Below, one piece after another: positions 36,045 through 44,838 of a DNA stretch of 64,000 bases (the stretch's first letter is position 1; every line of letters starts with the position of its first letter). A program made the translations under genes and the position numbers. The DNA lies in the NCBI RefSeq assembly GCF_003569785.1, contig NZ_KZ984005.1, positions 1 to 64,000 on the forward strand, in the 5' to 3' direction. Source of the stretch: Leucobacter sp. wl10 (GTDB lineage Bacteria; Actinomycetota; Actinomycetes; Actinomycetales; Microbacteriaceae). The notes beneath the pieces were generated by a model. The model did no database searches. It saw only the letters and a list, made by a program, of their open reading frames with translations, and was not told where the DNA came from.

Positions 36045-37352
36045 ATGCCGCTGCCAAGATCCAGCCGAGCCGCCCGCACCCTCGGCGCCGTCACCCCCGC
36101 GGACTTCGAACGGCTCTCCGAGTTGCGGCGCATGCAGGGCATCGCGCTCGCGCTGCTGCTGTTCATGGGCGCCGTGTTCGTCGTGTCCTTCCTGCTGCAG
36201 GACCGATACCCGCTGCTGGGGTACGTGCGCGCGGCGAGCGAGGGCGGCATGGTCGGCGCCCTCGCCGACTGGTTCGCGGTCACGGCGATCTTCCGGCGTC
36301 CCCTGGGCCTGCCGATCCCCCACACCAACCTCGTCTCGAGCAAGAAGGACGACATCGGCGAGGGCCTCGGCTCGTTCATCGAGCAGAACTTCCTGGCCGA
36401 TGACGTGGTGCACGAGAAGCTCTCGAGCATCAGCGGGGCCCGTGCGGCCGGCGAGTGGCTCGAGCAACGGCCCAACGCCGAACGGCTGGGCGGCATGGTG
36501 GCGAGCGCGGCGCTCGGCGCGCTGACGGTGCTGGACGACGACGACGTGCGCGAGCTCATCGAGGTGCTCGTACGGCGCCACGTGGTGGACCCCGAGTGGG
36601 GCCCGCTGCTCGGGCGGGCCGCCGAATCCTTCATCGACGGCGGCCACCACGAGGCCCTCATCGACATCGCGGCGGACCGCTTCGAGGACTGGCTGCTGGC
36701 GCACCCGGGAGCCTTCGACCGGGTCGCCTCATCTCGGCTGCCGTCATGGGTGCCCGGCACGGTGAACCGCTTCGTGGATGATCGGCTGCACGCCGAGGCG
36801 GTGCGCTTCGCGCGGCGCGTGGCCGAGGAGCCCGACCATCCGTTCCGCCTCGCCGTCGGCCGCTTCCTCTCCGATCTCGCCCGCGACCTGCAGCAGCAGG
36901 AGCGTCTGCAGCGACAGCTCGAGAGCTTCAAGCACGACGTCTTCGACAGCCCGCGCATCCGCGCGCTCGCGGCGAGCACCTGGGCGACCGCGCGCGCCGC
37001 GCTCGTCGAGATGCTCGAGGATCCCCGGGGAGAGCTGCGGCAGCGGATCACCGGCGCCCTGCAGGACTTCGGCCGCAAGCTGCTCGAAGACCCCACCCTG
37101 CAGTTCAAGATCGACGTCTGGGTGATGGAGGTGGCCGAGCATCTCGTGCGCAGCTACCGGCACGACATCGCCAGCGTCGTCTCGGAGACCGTGCAGCGCT
37201 GGGACGCGCGCGAGGCCGCCGAGAAGATCGAGCTCCAGGTGGGCAAGGACCTGCAGTTCATCCGCATCAACGGCACGGTGGTCGGCTCGCTGGCCGGCCT
37301 CGCGATCTACACGGCTGCCACGCTCCTCGCGTCCGCGCTGCCCGCGATCTGA
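36045..37352 (+). CDS. DUF445 membrane protein (YheB/YjiN-like)
   Basis: This 435-residue protein carries the DUF445 domain. An N-terminal membrane helix (about 30-50) is followed by the family hallmark GGMVGALADWFAVTAIFRRPLG (here from about 67, quoted in part: GALADWFAVTAIF) and IPHTNLV. A long helical, charged region follows, and a final hydrophobic segment (SLAGLAIYTAATLLASALPAI) anchors the C-terminus. The function is unknown. The start ATG 36045 is 82 bases from the divergent RND gene, so both promoters share that gap; a TAATAG box lies directly upstream. Confidence 0.88.
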   Translation: MPLPRSSRAARTLGAVTPADFERLSELRRMQGIALALLLFMGAVFVVSFLLQDRYPLLGYVRAASEGGMVGALADWFAVTAIFRRPLGLPIPHTNLVSSKKDDIGEGLGSFIEQNFLADDVVHEKLSSISGARAAGEWLEQRPNAERLGGMVASAALGALTVLDDDDVRELIEVLVRRHVVDPEWGPLLGRAAESFIDGGHHEALIDIAADRFEDWLLAHPGAFDRVASSRLPSWVPGTVNRFVDDRLHAEAVRFARRVAEEPDHPFRLAVGRFLSDLARDLQQQERLQRQLESFKHDVFDSPRIRALAASTWATARAALVEMLEDPRGELRQRITGALQDFGRKLLEDPTLQFKIDVWVMEVAEHLVRSYRHDIASVVSETVQRWDAREAAEKIELQVGKDLQFIRINGTVVGSLAGLAIYTAATLLASALPAI

Positions 37353-37366
37353 GCGCACCCCGCCGA

Positions 37367-37394
37367 CCGGCTCCGTCGGATCCTGCGGAGCCGG
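37367..37394. terminator. GC-rich hairpin after the DUF445 gene
   Basis: CCGGCTCCG (37367-37375) pairs with CGGAGCCGG (37386-37394) with a 10-nt loop between convergent genes. No U-tract follows, so termination would be factor-aided or bidirectional. Confidence 0.45.
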
Positions 37395-37423
37395 GGCCGA
37401 CAGGCTGGGCGGAGGCGGGGCGA

Positions 37424-38047
37424 TCAGTCCTTGAAGGCGATCGGCAGCAGCATGTCCTGCACGCGATCACCCGACGCCGTGTGGTCGGCACGGGTCGCGA
37501 GGGCGCAGCGCTCGACGCGGCAGTCGAGTCCGTCGCTCGTCGGTTCGGGGACGGTGAGTTCGGCCTTGAAGGAACCGCCATCGCCGAACTCGTTCGTGGC
37601 GAAGGCGCGCCACGCCCAGTCATTGGTCACCCACGCACTCGCGAGGGACGCCTTGTCGGCCTCTCCCGTCGCTGCGCCCTTGGGGATGCCGCCGAGGCAG
37701 GGCCCGGGCTTCTCCTCGGGAGACGAGGGGATCGCGCAGAACGCCACGTATATGCCGATACCGGCATCAAAGCCGCTCCCCCGCACGACCACGCGATCCC
37801 CGGGGCGGAGCGCGTCGAGCGATGGCGTCGCGCCATCGCCCGTCTCGACGCTCAGGTTCCGGGTGCGTCCGTCGGCGCCCGTGGCGGTCGTCTCCGCAAC
37901 GTACGCTCCGGGCAGCTCCTGGCCGGATCCCCCCGCGCTGCGATGGGTGAGGATCGGGATCAGCACGGCGAGCGCGCCCACGAGCACGAGCGCCGCGATG
38001 ACGAGGATCACGACGAGCACGATCCTGAATGGGCGCCGCGAAGTCAT
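37424..38047 (-). CDS. Membrane-anchored hypothetical protein with extracellular beta domain
   Basis: A 207-residue protein with one N-terminal membrane helix (about 8-32) after a short basic start (MTSRRPFR). The rest should lie outside the cell. It includes LRPGDRVVVRGSGFDAGIGIYVAFC, resembling bacterial Ig-like or neocarzinostatin-like domains where such a GSGF phrase opens a repeat, and two Cys pairs (FCAIPSSPEEKPGPC, DCRVERC) that could form disulfides. The protein is thus probably a secreted-type envelope protein anchored by its N-terminus. The gene is alone, convergent with the DUF445 gene. Confidence 0.7.
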   Translation of the reverse strand: MTSRRPFRIVLVVILVIAALVLVGALAVLIPILTHRSAGGSGQELPGAYVAETTATGADGRTRNLSVETGDGATPSLDALRPGDRVVVRGSGFDAGIGIYVAFCAIPSSPEEKPGPCLGGIPKGAATGEADKASLASAWVTNDWAWRAFATNEFGDGGSFKAELTVPEPTSDGLDCRVERCALATRADHTASGDRVQDMLLPIAFKD

Positions 38048-38175
38048 GCCCTCATCGTAATGGTCGGCTCTGTGCGAGAGCAGCGCATGCTAGAATCTGC
38101 TCCATACGTCTAGTTTGAATCGGTCCTGCCTCGCGGTGTTCAACCGCGAGGCCTGAATGTGTAAGGGGGTCACGC

Positions 38176-38361
38176 ATGGGGCGCGGCCGTCAGAAGGCGA
38201 AGCACACCAAGGTAGCCAGGGAGCTGAAGTACAACACCCCGAGCACCGATCTCTCTCAGCTCGAACGAGAACTCGCCGCGCAGGCGAGTCGGCGCTCGGA
38301 TGAGGATCCCTGGGCGGAGTACGCGAGCAAGTACAACGGCGACGAAGAGGACGAGGACTGA
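38176..38361 (+). CDS. DUF3073 protein
   Basis: A 61-residue protein of the DUF3073 family, found in most actinobacteria. It starts MGRGRQKAKHTKVARELKY and ends in an acidic DEDPWAEYASKYNGDEEDED stretch. The basic-to-acidic polarity is the family pattern; the function is unknown. GGGGG stands upstream of ATG 38176. A strong hairpin follows 21 bases after the stop. In mycobacteria the homologue lies near ygfZ and glnR, as here. Confidence 0.9.
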   Translation: MGRGRQKAKHTKVARELKYNTPSTDLSQLERELAAQASRRSDEDPWAEYASKYNGDEEDED

Positions 38362-38382
38362 CCCTCGCCTCGTCGACCATGC

Positions 38383-38414
38383 GAAAGGGCCGCCTCCTCT
38401 GAGGCGGCCCTTTC
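38383..38414. terminator. Bidirectional Rho-independent terminator
   Basis: GAAAGGGCCGCCTC (38383-38396) pairs perfectly with GAGGCGGCCCTTTC (38401-38414) around the loop CTCT. The AAA/TTT within the stem ends gives weak U-tracts in both directions. It serves the DUF3073 gene and the convergent gpmA. Confidence 0.85.
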
Positions 38415-38424
38415 GCTGTGCGGG

Positions 38425-39171
38425 TCAGCCCTGCTTGCCCTGAGCGGCGACCGCCGCCGCGCCCGCTTCGGCCGCCTCGGGATCGAGATAGCGGCCGGGA
38501 CCGGCGGGAGCGCCGTCCTCCTCGATCTCGTAGACGAGCGGCATGCCCGTCGGGATGTTGAGGCCCGCGATATCGGCGTCGGAGATGCCGTCGAGGTGCT
38601 TCACGAGCGCGCGGAGGGAGTTGCCGTGGGCGGCGACGAGCACGGTCCTGCCCGCGTTGAGATCGGCGAGGATCTCGCTCTCCCAGTACGGTACGAACCG
38701 CTCGATGACGTCCTTCAGGCACTCGGTGCGGGGCAGCTCGCCGTCGATCCCCGCGTAGCGCGGGTCGTCGGCCTGCGACCACTCGCTCGCGTCGTCGAGC
38801 GCGGGGGGCGGGGTGTCGAATGAACGGCGCCACTCCATGAACTGCTCTTCGCCGTACTGCTGCAGCGTCTCGGCCTTGTCGAGTCCCTGCAGCGCGCCGT
38901 AGTGGCGCTCGTTGAGCCGCCACGATCGCTTCACCGGGATCCACAGCCGATCGGCGCGGTCCAGAGCGAGGTCGGCGGTCTGGATGGCGCGACTCAGCAG
39001 CGAGGTGTGGAGCACATCGGGGAGCATGCCCGACTCGGCGAGCAGCTCGCCCGCGCGAGCCGCCTCGCCGCGGCCCTGCTCGCTGAGCCGCACATCGACC
39101 CACCCGGTGAACAGGTTCTTCCGGTTCCACTCGCTCTGGCCGTGGCGGAGCAGGATCAGCGTATTCGTCAT
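38425..39171 (-). CDS. gpmA: 2,3-bisphosphoglycerate-dependent phosphoglycerate mutase
   Basis: This 248-residue enzyme interconverts 3- and 2-phosphoglycerate in glycolysis and gluconeogenesis. The catalytic phospho-His is His10 in [10 protein letters not shown], followed by [13 protein letters not shown]. The second His is in [12 protein letters not shown], and [15 protein letters not shown] carries substrate contacts. The length is standard for the dPGM class, with a short Ala-rich tail. The gene is alone on the minus strand, with a strong bidirectional terminator beyond its stop. Confidence 0.95.
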   Translation of the reverse strand: MTNTLILLRHGQSEWNRKNLFTGWVDVRLSEQGRGEAARAGELLAESGMLPDVLHTSLLSRAIQTADLALDRADRLWIPVKRSWRLNERHYGALQGLDKAETLQQYGEEQFMEWRRSFDTPPPALDDASEWSQADDPRYAGIDGELPRTECLKDVIERFVPYWESEILADLNAGRTVLVAAHGNSLRALVKHLDGISDADIAGLNIPTGMPLVYEIEEDGAPAGPGRYLDPEAAEAGAAAVAAQGKQG

Positions 39172-39281
39172 GCGGTCAGTCTACCGAGAGCCGCGGGCGG
39201 GGCGGCATCGGCCGCTCGCTCCGCCGACGCCGCCCCGCTTGCGCCACGCGGTTCGGCGCACGACGAGTCACCGGAGGAGGC

Positions 39282-40412
39282 TCAGAGGCGTCCGAGTCTC
39301 GGGATCGTGCGAGTTCTTCCCGCATCCGGCGGCACGATGGTCTCCTGGGTCGCGGCGATCGGCTCGGCGGCCGGCTCCGCCGCCGGATCCGCGCCCTCCG
39401 CGCCGGCGCGCACCTCGAGCGCCGCGTCCTCCGGCACCGAGCGCTTCAGCAGCGCCAGTGCGATGCCGCCCCACTCGTGGTGCATGGCCGCGCGCGTCAC
39501 GCGCCCCACGGGGCGCGCCGCGGCGTCGGTCGCCGACCCCTCGGAGTACACGAGCGCTCCCGCGACCGGCAGTTCGCCCCCTGAGCCGTCGAGGTGCAGC
39601 ATCACGAGTCTGCGGGGCGGATGGCCGAGATTGTGCACCTTGGCGACGGTCTCCTGCCCCCGGTAGCAGCCCTTGTTCAGGTGCACCGCCGTGCGCAGCC
39701 AGTCGAACTCGTGCGGGATCGCCCGCTCGTCGACCTCGCCGTGCTGAGAGGGGCGCCACGCGCGCACCTCGAGCGCATCGAGCGCGAGCAGCCCGGCCGC
39801 TCGCAGTTCGCCCGACCGCATGAGCGCCGCGACCGCCGACAGCTCGGAACGGGCGAACACGAACTGGGAGGCGGTCCACGGCACGCGATCCCCCGCTCTC
39901 GCGTACTCCACGCCGCCCGGTGCCACCTCGCCCCAGGGGTCGCGCCACTCAGACACCGGCGAGGAGGCGCGCAATGCCTCGGAAGCGGCGCCCTCGAACG
40001 CGAGCACGGTCGCGTACTCCATCGAGACATCCCGCACCTCGACGCGCAGCGCGAAGCGCATGCGCAGCAGGAAGTCCGCGAGCGGCGCCGCAGACCCGTT
40101 GTCGACCAGCAGCCAGCTGCGCTCACCGTCGTCGACCACGCGGATGGCGCGCTCGATGCGCCCGTTCGCGTCGAGCAGCAGCGTCTCCGCGCTCTCCCCC
40201 GGACGCAGCCCGATGAGCTGCTGACTCGTCATCGAGTGCAGCCAGCTCAGGCGATCGGGCCCCGAGACCGCGACCACGCCGCGGTGCGAGAGATCGACGA
40301 CGGCGCGGCCGGCCTCGAGCGCGCGCTGCTCCGGCAGCGGCTCGCCGTAGTGCGCGGCGACCCCCGCCCCGGGGTCTGCGACGGCGCCGGGCAGATCAAG
40401 GAACGGATTCAT
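39282..40412 (-). CDS. ygfZ: Folate-binding protein YgfZ
   Basis: This 376-residue protein belongs to the YgfZ/GcvT-like family, which binds tetrahydrofolate and supports iron-sulfur enzyme maintenance. The diagnostic Cys motif is KGCYRGQETVAK (family K-G-C-Y-x-G-Q-E), near residue 245. The N-terminal half has the aminomethyltransferase-type fold (HRGVVAVSGPDRLSWLHSM). The C-terminal domain includes a VGRVTRAAMHHEWGGIALALL strand set. A low-complexity stretch near residues 335-365 (AEGADPAAEPAAEPIA) is extra. The gene is followed upstream by a tiny membrane-protein gene. Confidence 0.9.
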   Translation of the reverse strand: MNPFLDLPGAVADPGAGVAAHYGEPLPEQRALEAGRAVVDLSHRGVVAVSGPDRLSWLHSMTSQQLIGLRPGESAETLLLDANGRIERAIRVVDDGERSWLLVDNGSAAPLADFLLRMRFALRVEVRDVSMEYATVLAFEGAASEALRASSPVSEWRDPWGEVAPGGVEYARAGDRVPWTASQFVFARSELSAVAALMRSGELRAAGLLALDALEVRAWRPSQHGEVDERAIPHEFDWLRTAVHLNKGCYRGQETVAKVHNLGHPPRRLVMLHLDGSGGELPVAGALVYSEGSATDAAARPVGRVTRAAMHHEWGGIALALLKRSVPEDAALEVRAGAEGADPAAEPAAEPIAATQETIVPPDAGRTRTIPRLGRL

Positions 40413-40443
40413 CGTTCACCGCGCGCGAGGCTCCCGCGAAGGA

Positions 40444-40554
40444 TCAGCGCTGGCCCTTGAAGAGCTTGTAGATGACGGTGCCGGAGACCCACGCGATCGC
40501 CAGCCCCGCCAGGCCGAGGAGTCCGAGGAAGAAGAGTTCGAGGGCGAGAAGCAT
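40444..40554 (-). CDS. Tiny single-helix membrane protein (36 residues)
   Basis: A minus-strand ORF of 36 residues starting ATG 40554. It encodes MLLALELFFLGLLGLAG, then LAIAWVSGTVIYKLFKGQR, ending TGA at 40444. It has one hydrophobic helix of about 25 residues and a short basic tail (YKLFKGQR) that should lie in the cytoplasm. Its composition and clean start and stop argue for a real small protein. It lies 31 bases upstream of ygfZ, in the same direction, so it may be cotranscribed. Confidence 0.6.
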   Translation of the reverse strand: MLLALELFFLGLLGLAGLAIAWVSGTVIYKLFKGQR

Positions 40555-40623
40555 GACGCCAGTCTACACCGCGCGGGGCGCGCCGCCGCGAGCCTACGCC
40601 CCTCTGCGCGACCGCTCGACCGG

Positions 40624-40920
40624 CTACCCGAAGAGGACCCCGACCACATCGACCAGCGCGATGACCAGCACGGATCCGGCCACGCTGAACGAGACGCGCG
40701 TGATGAAGCCCTCGCGCTGCGCCGTGCCGATCTGCAGCGCGAACGTGACGAGCGTGCTCGCTCCGATGGCGAAGACCAGCCAGGAGAACCGTCGGTCGCC
40801 CGGGACGAGCAGCGTCACCACCACGCCGATCGCGGCGGCGACGGCCCACGCCGTGATGAGCCGCGGGATGTGCCACGAGTGCGCGATCGGCCTCTCGGGT
40901 GCGTCATCGGTGGTGCTCAC
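40624..40920 (-). CDS. Small membrane protein, three helices
   Basis: A 98-residue protein with three predicted membrane helices (LITAWAVAAAIGVVVTLLVPG, FSWLVFAIGASTLVTFALQI, VSFSVAGSVLVIALVDVVGV) and a short polar N-terminus. The family is not recognised; small proteins like this are common in Microbacteriaceae. GTG 40920 is chosen because GGAGG stands nine bases upstream; the longer frame from 40953 would include that ribosome site. The gene is divergent from glnR, with about 130 bases between. Confidence 0.7.
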   Translation of the reverse strand: MSTTDDAPERPIAHSWHIPRLITAWAVAAAIGVVVTLLVPGDRRFSWLVFAIGASTLVTFALQIGTAQREGFITRVSFSVAGSVLVIALVDVVGVLFG

Positions 40921-41051
40921 AGCCCAATCCTCCCACAGAGGCCGCGCCTGCACCGACGAAGTATGCCGGTTAACACGGGCGAAACGGAGGTGAAACAGAG
41001 CTCGCAGTACTATTGCCTCGGAACGAGCAAGCGGTCAAGGGAGGCGGATCG

Positions 41052-41717
41052 ATGCAGCTGCTGTGCCTCACGGACCGTGATCCCGCGGATTCCCTCCCGG
41101 GTCTCGATCTGCTTCCGCACGAGCTGCGCACCTCACCGCTCTCGCTGCGCGTGCCCGAGACCATGGCCGAACGGTTCGACGCGATCCTCATCGACGGCAC
41201 CCTCGACGCCCGTCGCGCGCGCTCCGCGTGCCTCAGCCTCTCCAATGGCGCCGCCACGCCGCGCGTCGTCATCCTGCCCGAGCTGGCCCTCACCGCGCTG
41301 ACCCCCGACTGGGGCGTGAGCGAGCTGCTGCTGCCGAACGCGAGCCCCGCCGAGATCGAGCTGCGCCTGCGCCTGCTCGAGCGGCCCGCCACAGCCGCGC
41401 CTCCGCCCGCGGTCCAGGCCGCGGGCGTCGTCATCGACGAGTCGAACTTCACCGCTCGGCTCTTCGGCCGGCCGCTCGACCTGACCTACAAGGAGTTCGA
41501 GCTGCTGCACTTCCTCGCGGGACATCCGGGGCGCGTCTTCACCCGAGAGCAGCTGCTCGGCGAAGTCTGGGGCACCGACTACTTCGGCGGAACGCGCACG
41601 GTCGATGTGCACGTGCGGCGGTTGCGCGCCAAACTGGGCGAGCACGAGGGCCTCATCAGCACGGTGCGCGGCGTGGGCTACGGTTTCGCCAGGGCCCGGG
41701 CGGAAGAGGACGAGTAG
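41052..41717 (+). CDS. glnR: GlnR-type winged-helix response regulator
   Basis: This 221-residue orphan OmpR/PhoB-type regulator resembles the mycobacterial nitrogen regulator GlnR. Shared features are the N-terminus (MQLLCLTDRDP...LLPHELR), a receiver-like domain with Asp in ILIDGTLD, the DWGVSELLLPNASPAEIELRLRLL segment, and the DNA-binding domain RPLDLTYKEFELLHFLAGHPGRVFTREQ, quoted here only in part. GlnR controls ammonium, nitrate and glutamine metabolism genes. No cognate kinase lies nearby, as usual for GlnR. ATG 41052 follows GGAGG. It precedes mshD, as in mycobacteria. Confidence 0.82.
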   Translation: MQLLCLTDRDPADSLPGLDLLPHELRTSPLSLRVPETMAERFDAILIDGTLDARRARSACLSLSNGAATPRVVILPELALTALTPDWGVSELLLPNASPAEIELRLRLLERPATAAPPPAVQAAGVVIDESNFTARLFGRPLDLTYKEFELLHFLAGHPGRVFTREQLLGEVWGTDYFGGTRTVDVHVRRLRAKLGEHEGLISTVRGVGYGFARARAEEDE

Positions 41718-41758
41718 CCTGGAAGCTCGGAGCATCGATCTCGGAGGGGCGTGCGAGC

Positions 41759-42688
41759 ATGACGGAGCATCTGGAGGTCGTCGGCGCGGCCGATGAACGG
41801 GCGTTCGACGCCGCCCGCGAGGTGGTCGCCGCCGCCGAGTCGTTCGACGGCGCCTCGCCCCTCTCGGATCAGGCCATGCTCGCCGCCGCGCGAGGGCGCC
41901 GAGCGCTGCTGCTCTTCTCCGAACCGGGTCGATCGGTCCGACCGGCCGCGGTCGGGGTGATCGGGCAGGGAGAACTGGACCTCGTCGTGCGCCCGGAGGA
42001 TCGAGGGCGCGGCATCGGCTCGACCGCGCTTCGATTGCTGCTCGAGCACGAGACGGGAGAGCTGCTCGCCTGGGCGCACGGCGAGAACCCGGCCGCCGAG
42101 ACCCTGCTGCGGGGAGCCGGCTTCGATCCCGTGCGATCGCTGTACCGGATGGCGCTCGATCCCGCCTTGCTGCCGGGCGACGGACGGGATCCGCTCGCCC
42201 TGCCCGCCCCGCCCGGTCTGCGCCTGCGAGCCTTCGAGCCCGATCGCCCGGCCGACGCCGCGGCCTGGGTTCGCGCCAATGCCGCCGCCTTCGCAGACCA
42301 CCCCGAGCAGGGGCGCATCACCGAGGCCGATTTCGCGCTGATGCGGCAGGAGGAGTGGTTCGATCCGGCCGACCTGATCCTGCTCGCGGACGATGATTCC
42401 GGAGAGCTCGCCGGTTCGACCTGGATCAAGGCCGTCGGCGCCGAGGCCGAGCTCTACGCCGTCGGCGTGCGCCCCGAGTACGCCGGGCGAGGGCTCGGCA
42501 GGCTGCTGCTCGACGTCACCCTGGCGCGGATGGCTCAGCACAGCCCCGAGCGCGTGACGCTCTACGTCGACGGCGAGAACGAGCGCGCGGTGCGCATGTA
42601 CGAGCACGCCTCGTTCACCCTCGATTCACGCAGCCGTCAGTGGCGGAGACGAGCATTGTCAGAGGTCGATGCCAGAATGGACGCATGA
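41759..42688 (+). CDS. mshD: Mycothiol synthase (MshD)
   Basis: This 309-residue tandem-GNAT acetyltransferase makes mycothiol, the actinobacterial redox thiol, by acetylating Cys-GlcN-Ins with acetyl-CoA. The N-terminal GNAT domain has VVRPEDRGRGIGSTALRLLL (in part: RPEDRGRGIGSTAL) and the C-terminal domain has AVGVRPEYAGRGLGRLLL. The FADHPEQGRITEADFALMRQEEWFDP region (in part: ADHPEQGR, EEWFDP) is diagnostic for MshD. ATG 41759 starts 42 bases after glnR. Its stop overlaps the ppk start (ATGA). Confidence 0.92.
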   Translation: MTEHLEVVGAADERAFDAAREVVAAAESFDGASPLSDQAMLAAARGRRALLLFSEPGRSVRPAAVGVIGQGELDLVVRPEDRGRGIGSTALRLLLEHETGELLAWAHGENPAAETLLRGAGFDPVRSLYRMALDPALLPGDGRDPLALPAPPGLRLRAFEPDRPADAAAWVRANAAAFADHPEQGRITEADFALMRQEEWFDPADLILLADDDSGELAGSTWIKAVGAEAELYAVGVRPEYAGRGLGRLLLDVTLARMAQHSPERVTLYVDGENERAVRMYEHASFTLDSRSRQWRRRALSEVDARMDA

Positions 42689-44838
42689 GCGAAGAGACCA
42701 CGGAAGCCGCACCGAACCGCGAGGATGCGCGGGCGATCGCGCTCCCGGCCGAGCTGCCCGCCGATCGCTACATCGACCGCGAGCTGAGCTGGCTGGCGTT
42801 CAATCAGCGGGTGCTCGAGCTGGCAGAGGATCCGACGGTGCCGCTGCTCGAGCGCGCCAACTTCCTGGCCATCTTCGCGTCGAACCTCGACGAGTTCTTC
42901 ATGGTGCGGGTCGCGGGCCTCAGGCGCCGCATCGTGACCGGGCTGGCCGTGCCCACCAACGTGGGCCGTGCTCCCACCGAGGTGCTCGCCGACATCAACC
43001 GCACCGCCTACCAGCTGCAGCTCCGGCACGCGCGCTGCTTCGGCGAGCAGGTACAGCCGGCGCTCGCCGAGGCCGGTGTGCGCGTGGTCGACTGGGAGCA
43101 GCTCGACGACGCCGATCGGGCGCACCTCACCGCCTACTACGAGCAGCACATCTATCCGGTGCTCATGCCGCTCGCGGTCGATCCCGCTCACCCGTTCCCC
43201 TACATCTCGGGTCGGGCGCTCAACCTCTCCATCCGCGTGTGCAACCCGCGCACCGACAAGGTCGAGTTCGCGCGCCTCAAGGTGCCGCAGATGATCCCGC
43301 GCTACGTGCGCGTGGACCGCCGCGAGAGCGTCGACGATGTGCGCTTCATCCCGCTCGAGGAGCTCATCGCCAACCAGCTCGACGGCCTCTTCCCCGGCAT
43401 GGAGGTCATCGACCATCACGTGTTCCGCGTGACCCGCAACGAGGATGTGGAGATCGAGGAGGACGATACCGAGAACCTCATCCAGGCCCTCGAGAAGGAG
43501 CTGCTGCGCCGTCGCTTCGGCCCCCCGATCCGCCTCGAGATCTCGGACGACATGGACGAGGCGACGCTCGAGCTGCTGGTGCGCGAGTTCGACATCGACG
43601 AGCAGCAGGTCTACACGCTGCCCGCCCCGCTCGACCTCAGCGGCCTCTTCGCGCTCACCCGCATCGCCCGCCCCGACCTCAAGTTCAAGCCGCACATCCC
43701 GGTGACGCACCCGCAGTTCCGATCGGGCTCGCCGAGCGAGAAGCCCGACACGTTCGCCGCCATCGCCCGTCGCGAAGTGCTCGTGCACCACCCCTACGAG
43801 TCCTTCTCCACGAGCGTGCAGGCGTTCGTCGAGCAAGCCGCCACCGATCCGAACGTACTCGCCATCAAGCAGACGCTCTACCGCACCTCCGGCGACAGCC
43901 CCATCGTGGCGTCGCTCATCAAGGCGGCCGAGGCGGGCAAGCAGGTGCTCGCGCTGGTCGAGGTGAAGGCGCGCTTCGACGAGGAGGCCAACATCGCCTG
44001 GGCCCGCAAGCTCGAGCAGGTGGGCGTGCACGTGGTCTACGGCCTCGTCGGCCTCAAGACGCACTGCAAGCTCGTGCAGGTGATCCGCGACGAGGGCGGG
44101 CGTCTGGCCCACTACTGTCACATCGGAACGGGCAACTACAACCCCAAGACCAGCCGCATCTACGAGGACTTCGGCCTCTTCACCGCCTCCCCCGAGGTGG
44201 GCCGCGACGTCACGAAGCTGTTCAACGTGCTCTCGGGCTACGCCATCGAGACCGACTACGACCGCCTGCTCGTCGCTCCCCTGCAGTTGCGCGCCGGGCT
44301 GCTCGAGCGCATCGAGCGCGAGGCCGAGCACGCCCTCGCCGGGCGGCCGAGCGGCATCAGGCTCAAGGCGAACTCGATGGTGGACGAGGTGATCATCGAC
44401 GCGCTCTACCTCGCGAGCCAGGCGGGGGTGCCCATCGACGTCTGGGTGCGCGGCATCTGCTCGATCCGCGCCGGAGTACCGGGGCTCTCCGAGAACATCC
44501 GCGTGCGGTCGATCCTCGGACGCTATCTCGAGCACTCCCGCATCTACGCCTTCGAGAACTCCGGGAACCCCGAAGTGTTCATCGGCAGCGCGGATCTCAT
44601 GCACCGCAATCTCGACCGTCGCATCGAGGTGCTGGTTCAGCTCACCGTCCGCGAGCACCTGGATCGCATCGATCGCTTCTTCGGCTTCGCCTTCAGCGAC
44701 GACGTGTCGTCGTGGCACATGCTGCGAGACGGCAGCTGGCAGCGCCGCGTGGCCGGCGAGGACGGGGAGCCGCTGCCCGATCTGCAGGATCTGGTGATGG
44801 CCGATCGCACGGAGGCCCGGTTCCGGAGAGCTCGGTGA
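42685..44838 (+). CDS. ppk: Polyphosphate kinase 1
   Basis: This 717-residue kinase reversibly makes polyphosphate from ATP. The N-terminal domain begins RELSWLAFNQRVLELAED (about 33), and the HD domain follows. The catalytic PLD-like domains contain TLYRTSGDSPIVASLIKAA (about 392), KARFDEEANIAWA, and the two phospho-transfer histidines His460 (KTHCKL) and His479 (CHIGTGNYNP), spaced 19 apart as in the E. coli enzyme (435 and 454). ATG 42685 overlaps the mshD stop; the longer frame from 42640 reads through mshD. Coupling to a Nudix/phosphatase fusion and proximity to pst make this a phosphate-storage locus. Confidence 0.95.
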   Translation: MSEETTEAAPNREDARAIALPAELPADRYIDRELSWLAFNQRVLELAEDPTVPLLERANFLAIFASNLDEFFMVRVAGLRRRIVTGLAVPTNVGRAPTEVLADINRTAYQLQLRHARCFGEQVQPALAEAGVRVVDWEQLDDADRAHLTAYYEQHIYPVLMPLAVDPAHPFPYISGRALNLSIRVCNPRTDKVEFARLKVPQMIPRYVRVDRRESVDDVRFIPLEELIANQLDGLFPGMEVIDHHVFRVTRNEDVEIEEDDTENLIQALEKELLRRRFGPPIRLEISDDMDEATLELLVREFDIDEQQVYTLPAPLDLSGLFALTRIARPDLKFKPHIPVTHPQFRSGSPSEKPDTFAAIARREVLVHHPYESFSTSVQAFVEQAATDPNVLAIKQTLYRTSGDSPIVASLIKAAEAGKQVLALVEVKARFDEEANIAWARKLEQVGVHVVYGLVGLKTHCKLVQVIRDEGGRLAHYCHIGTGNYNPKTSRIYEDFGLFTASPEVGRDVTKLFNVLSGYAIETDYDRLLVAPLQLRAGLLERIEREAEHALAGRPSGIRLKANSMVDEVIIDALYLASQAGVPIDVWVRGICSIRAGVPGLSENIRVRSILGRYLEHSRIYAFENSGNPEVFIGSADLMHRNLDRRIEVLVQLTVREHLDRIDRFFGFAFSDDVSSWHMLRDGSWQRRVAGEDGEPLPDLQDLVMADRTEARFRRAR

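Noticed and set aside
32067-36704. 1545-codon minus-strand frame over the RND gene
   Set aside because: Arg- and Gly-rich shadow of the exporter in another frame; no domain is visible.
40416-40649. Minus-strand Ser/Arg-rich frame of 77 codons
   Set aside because: Its composition is that of a shadow frame; the 36-residue membrane protein in another frame of the same strand is a much better gene.
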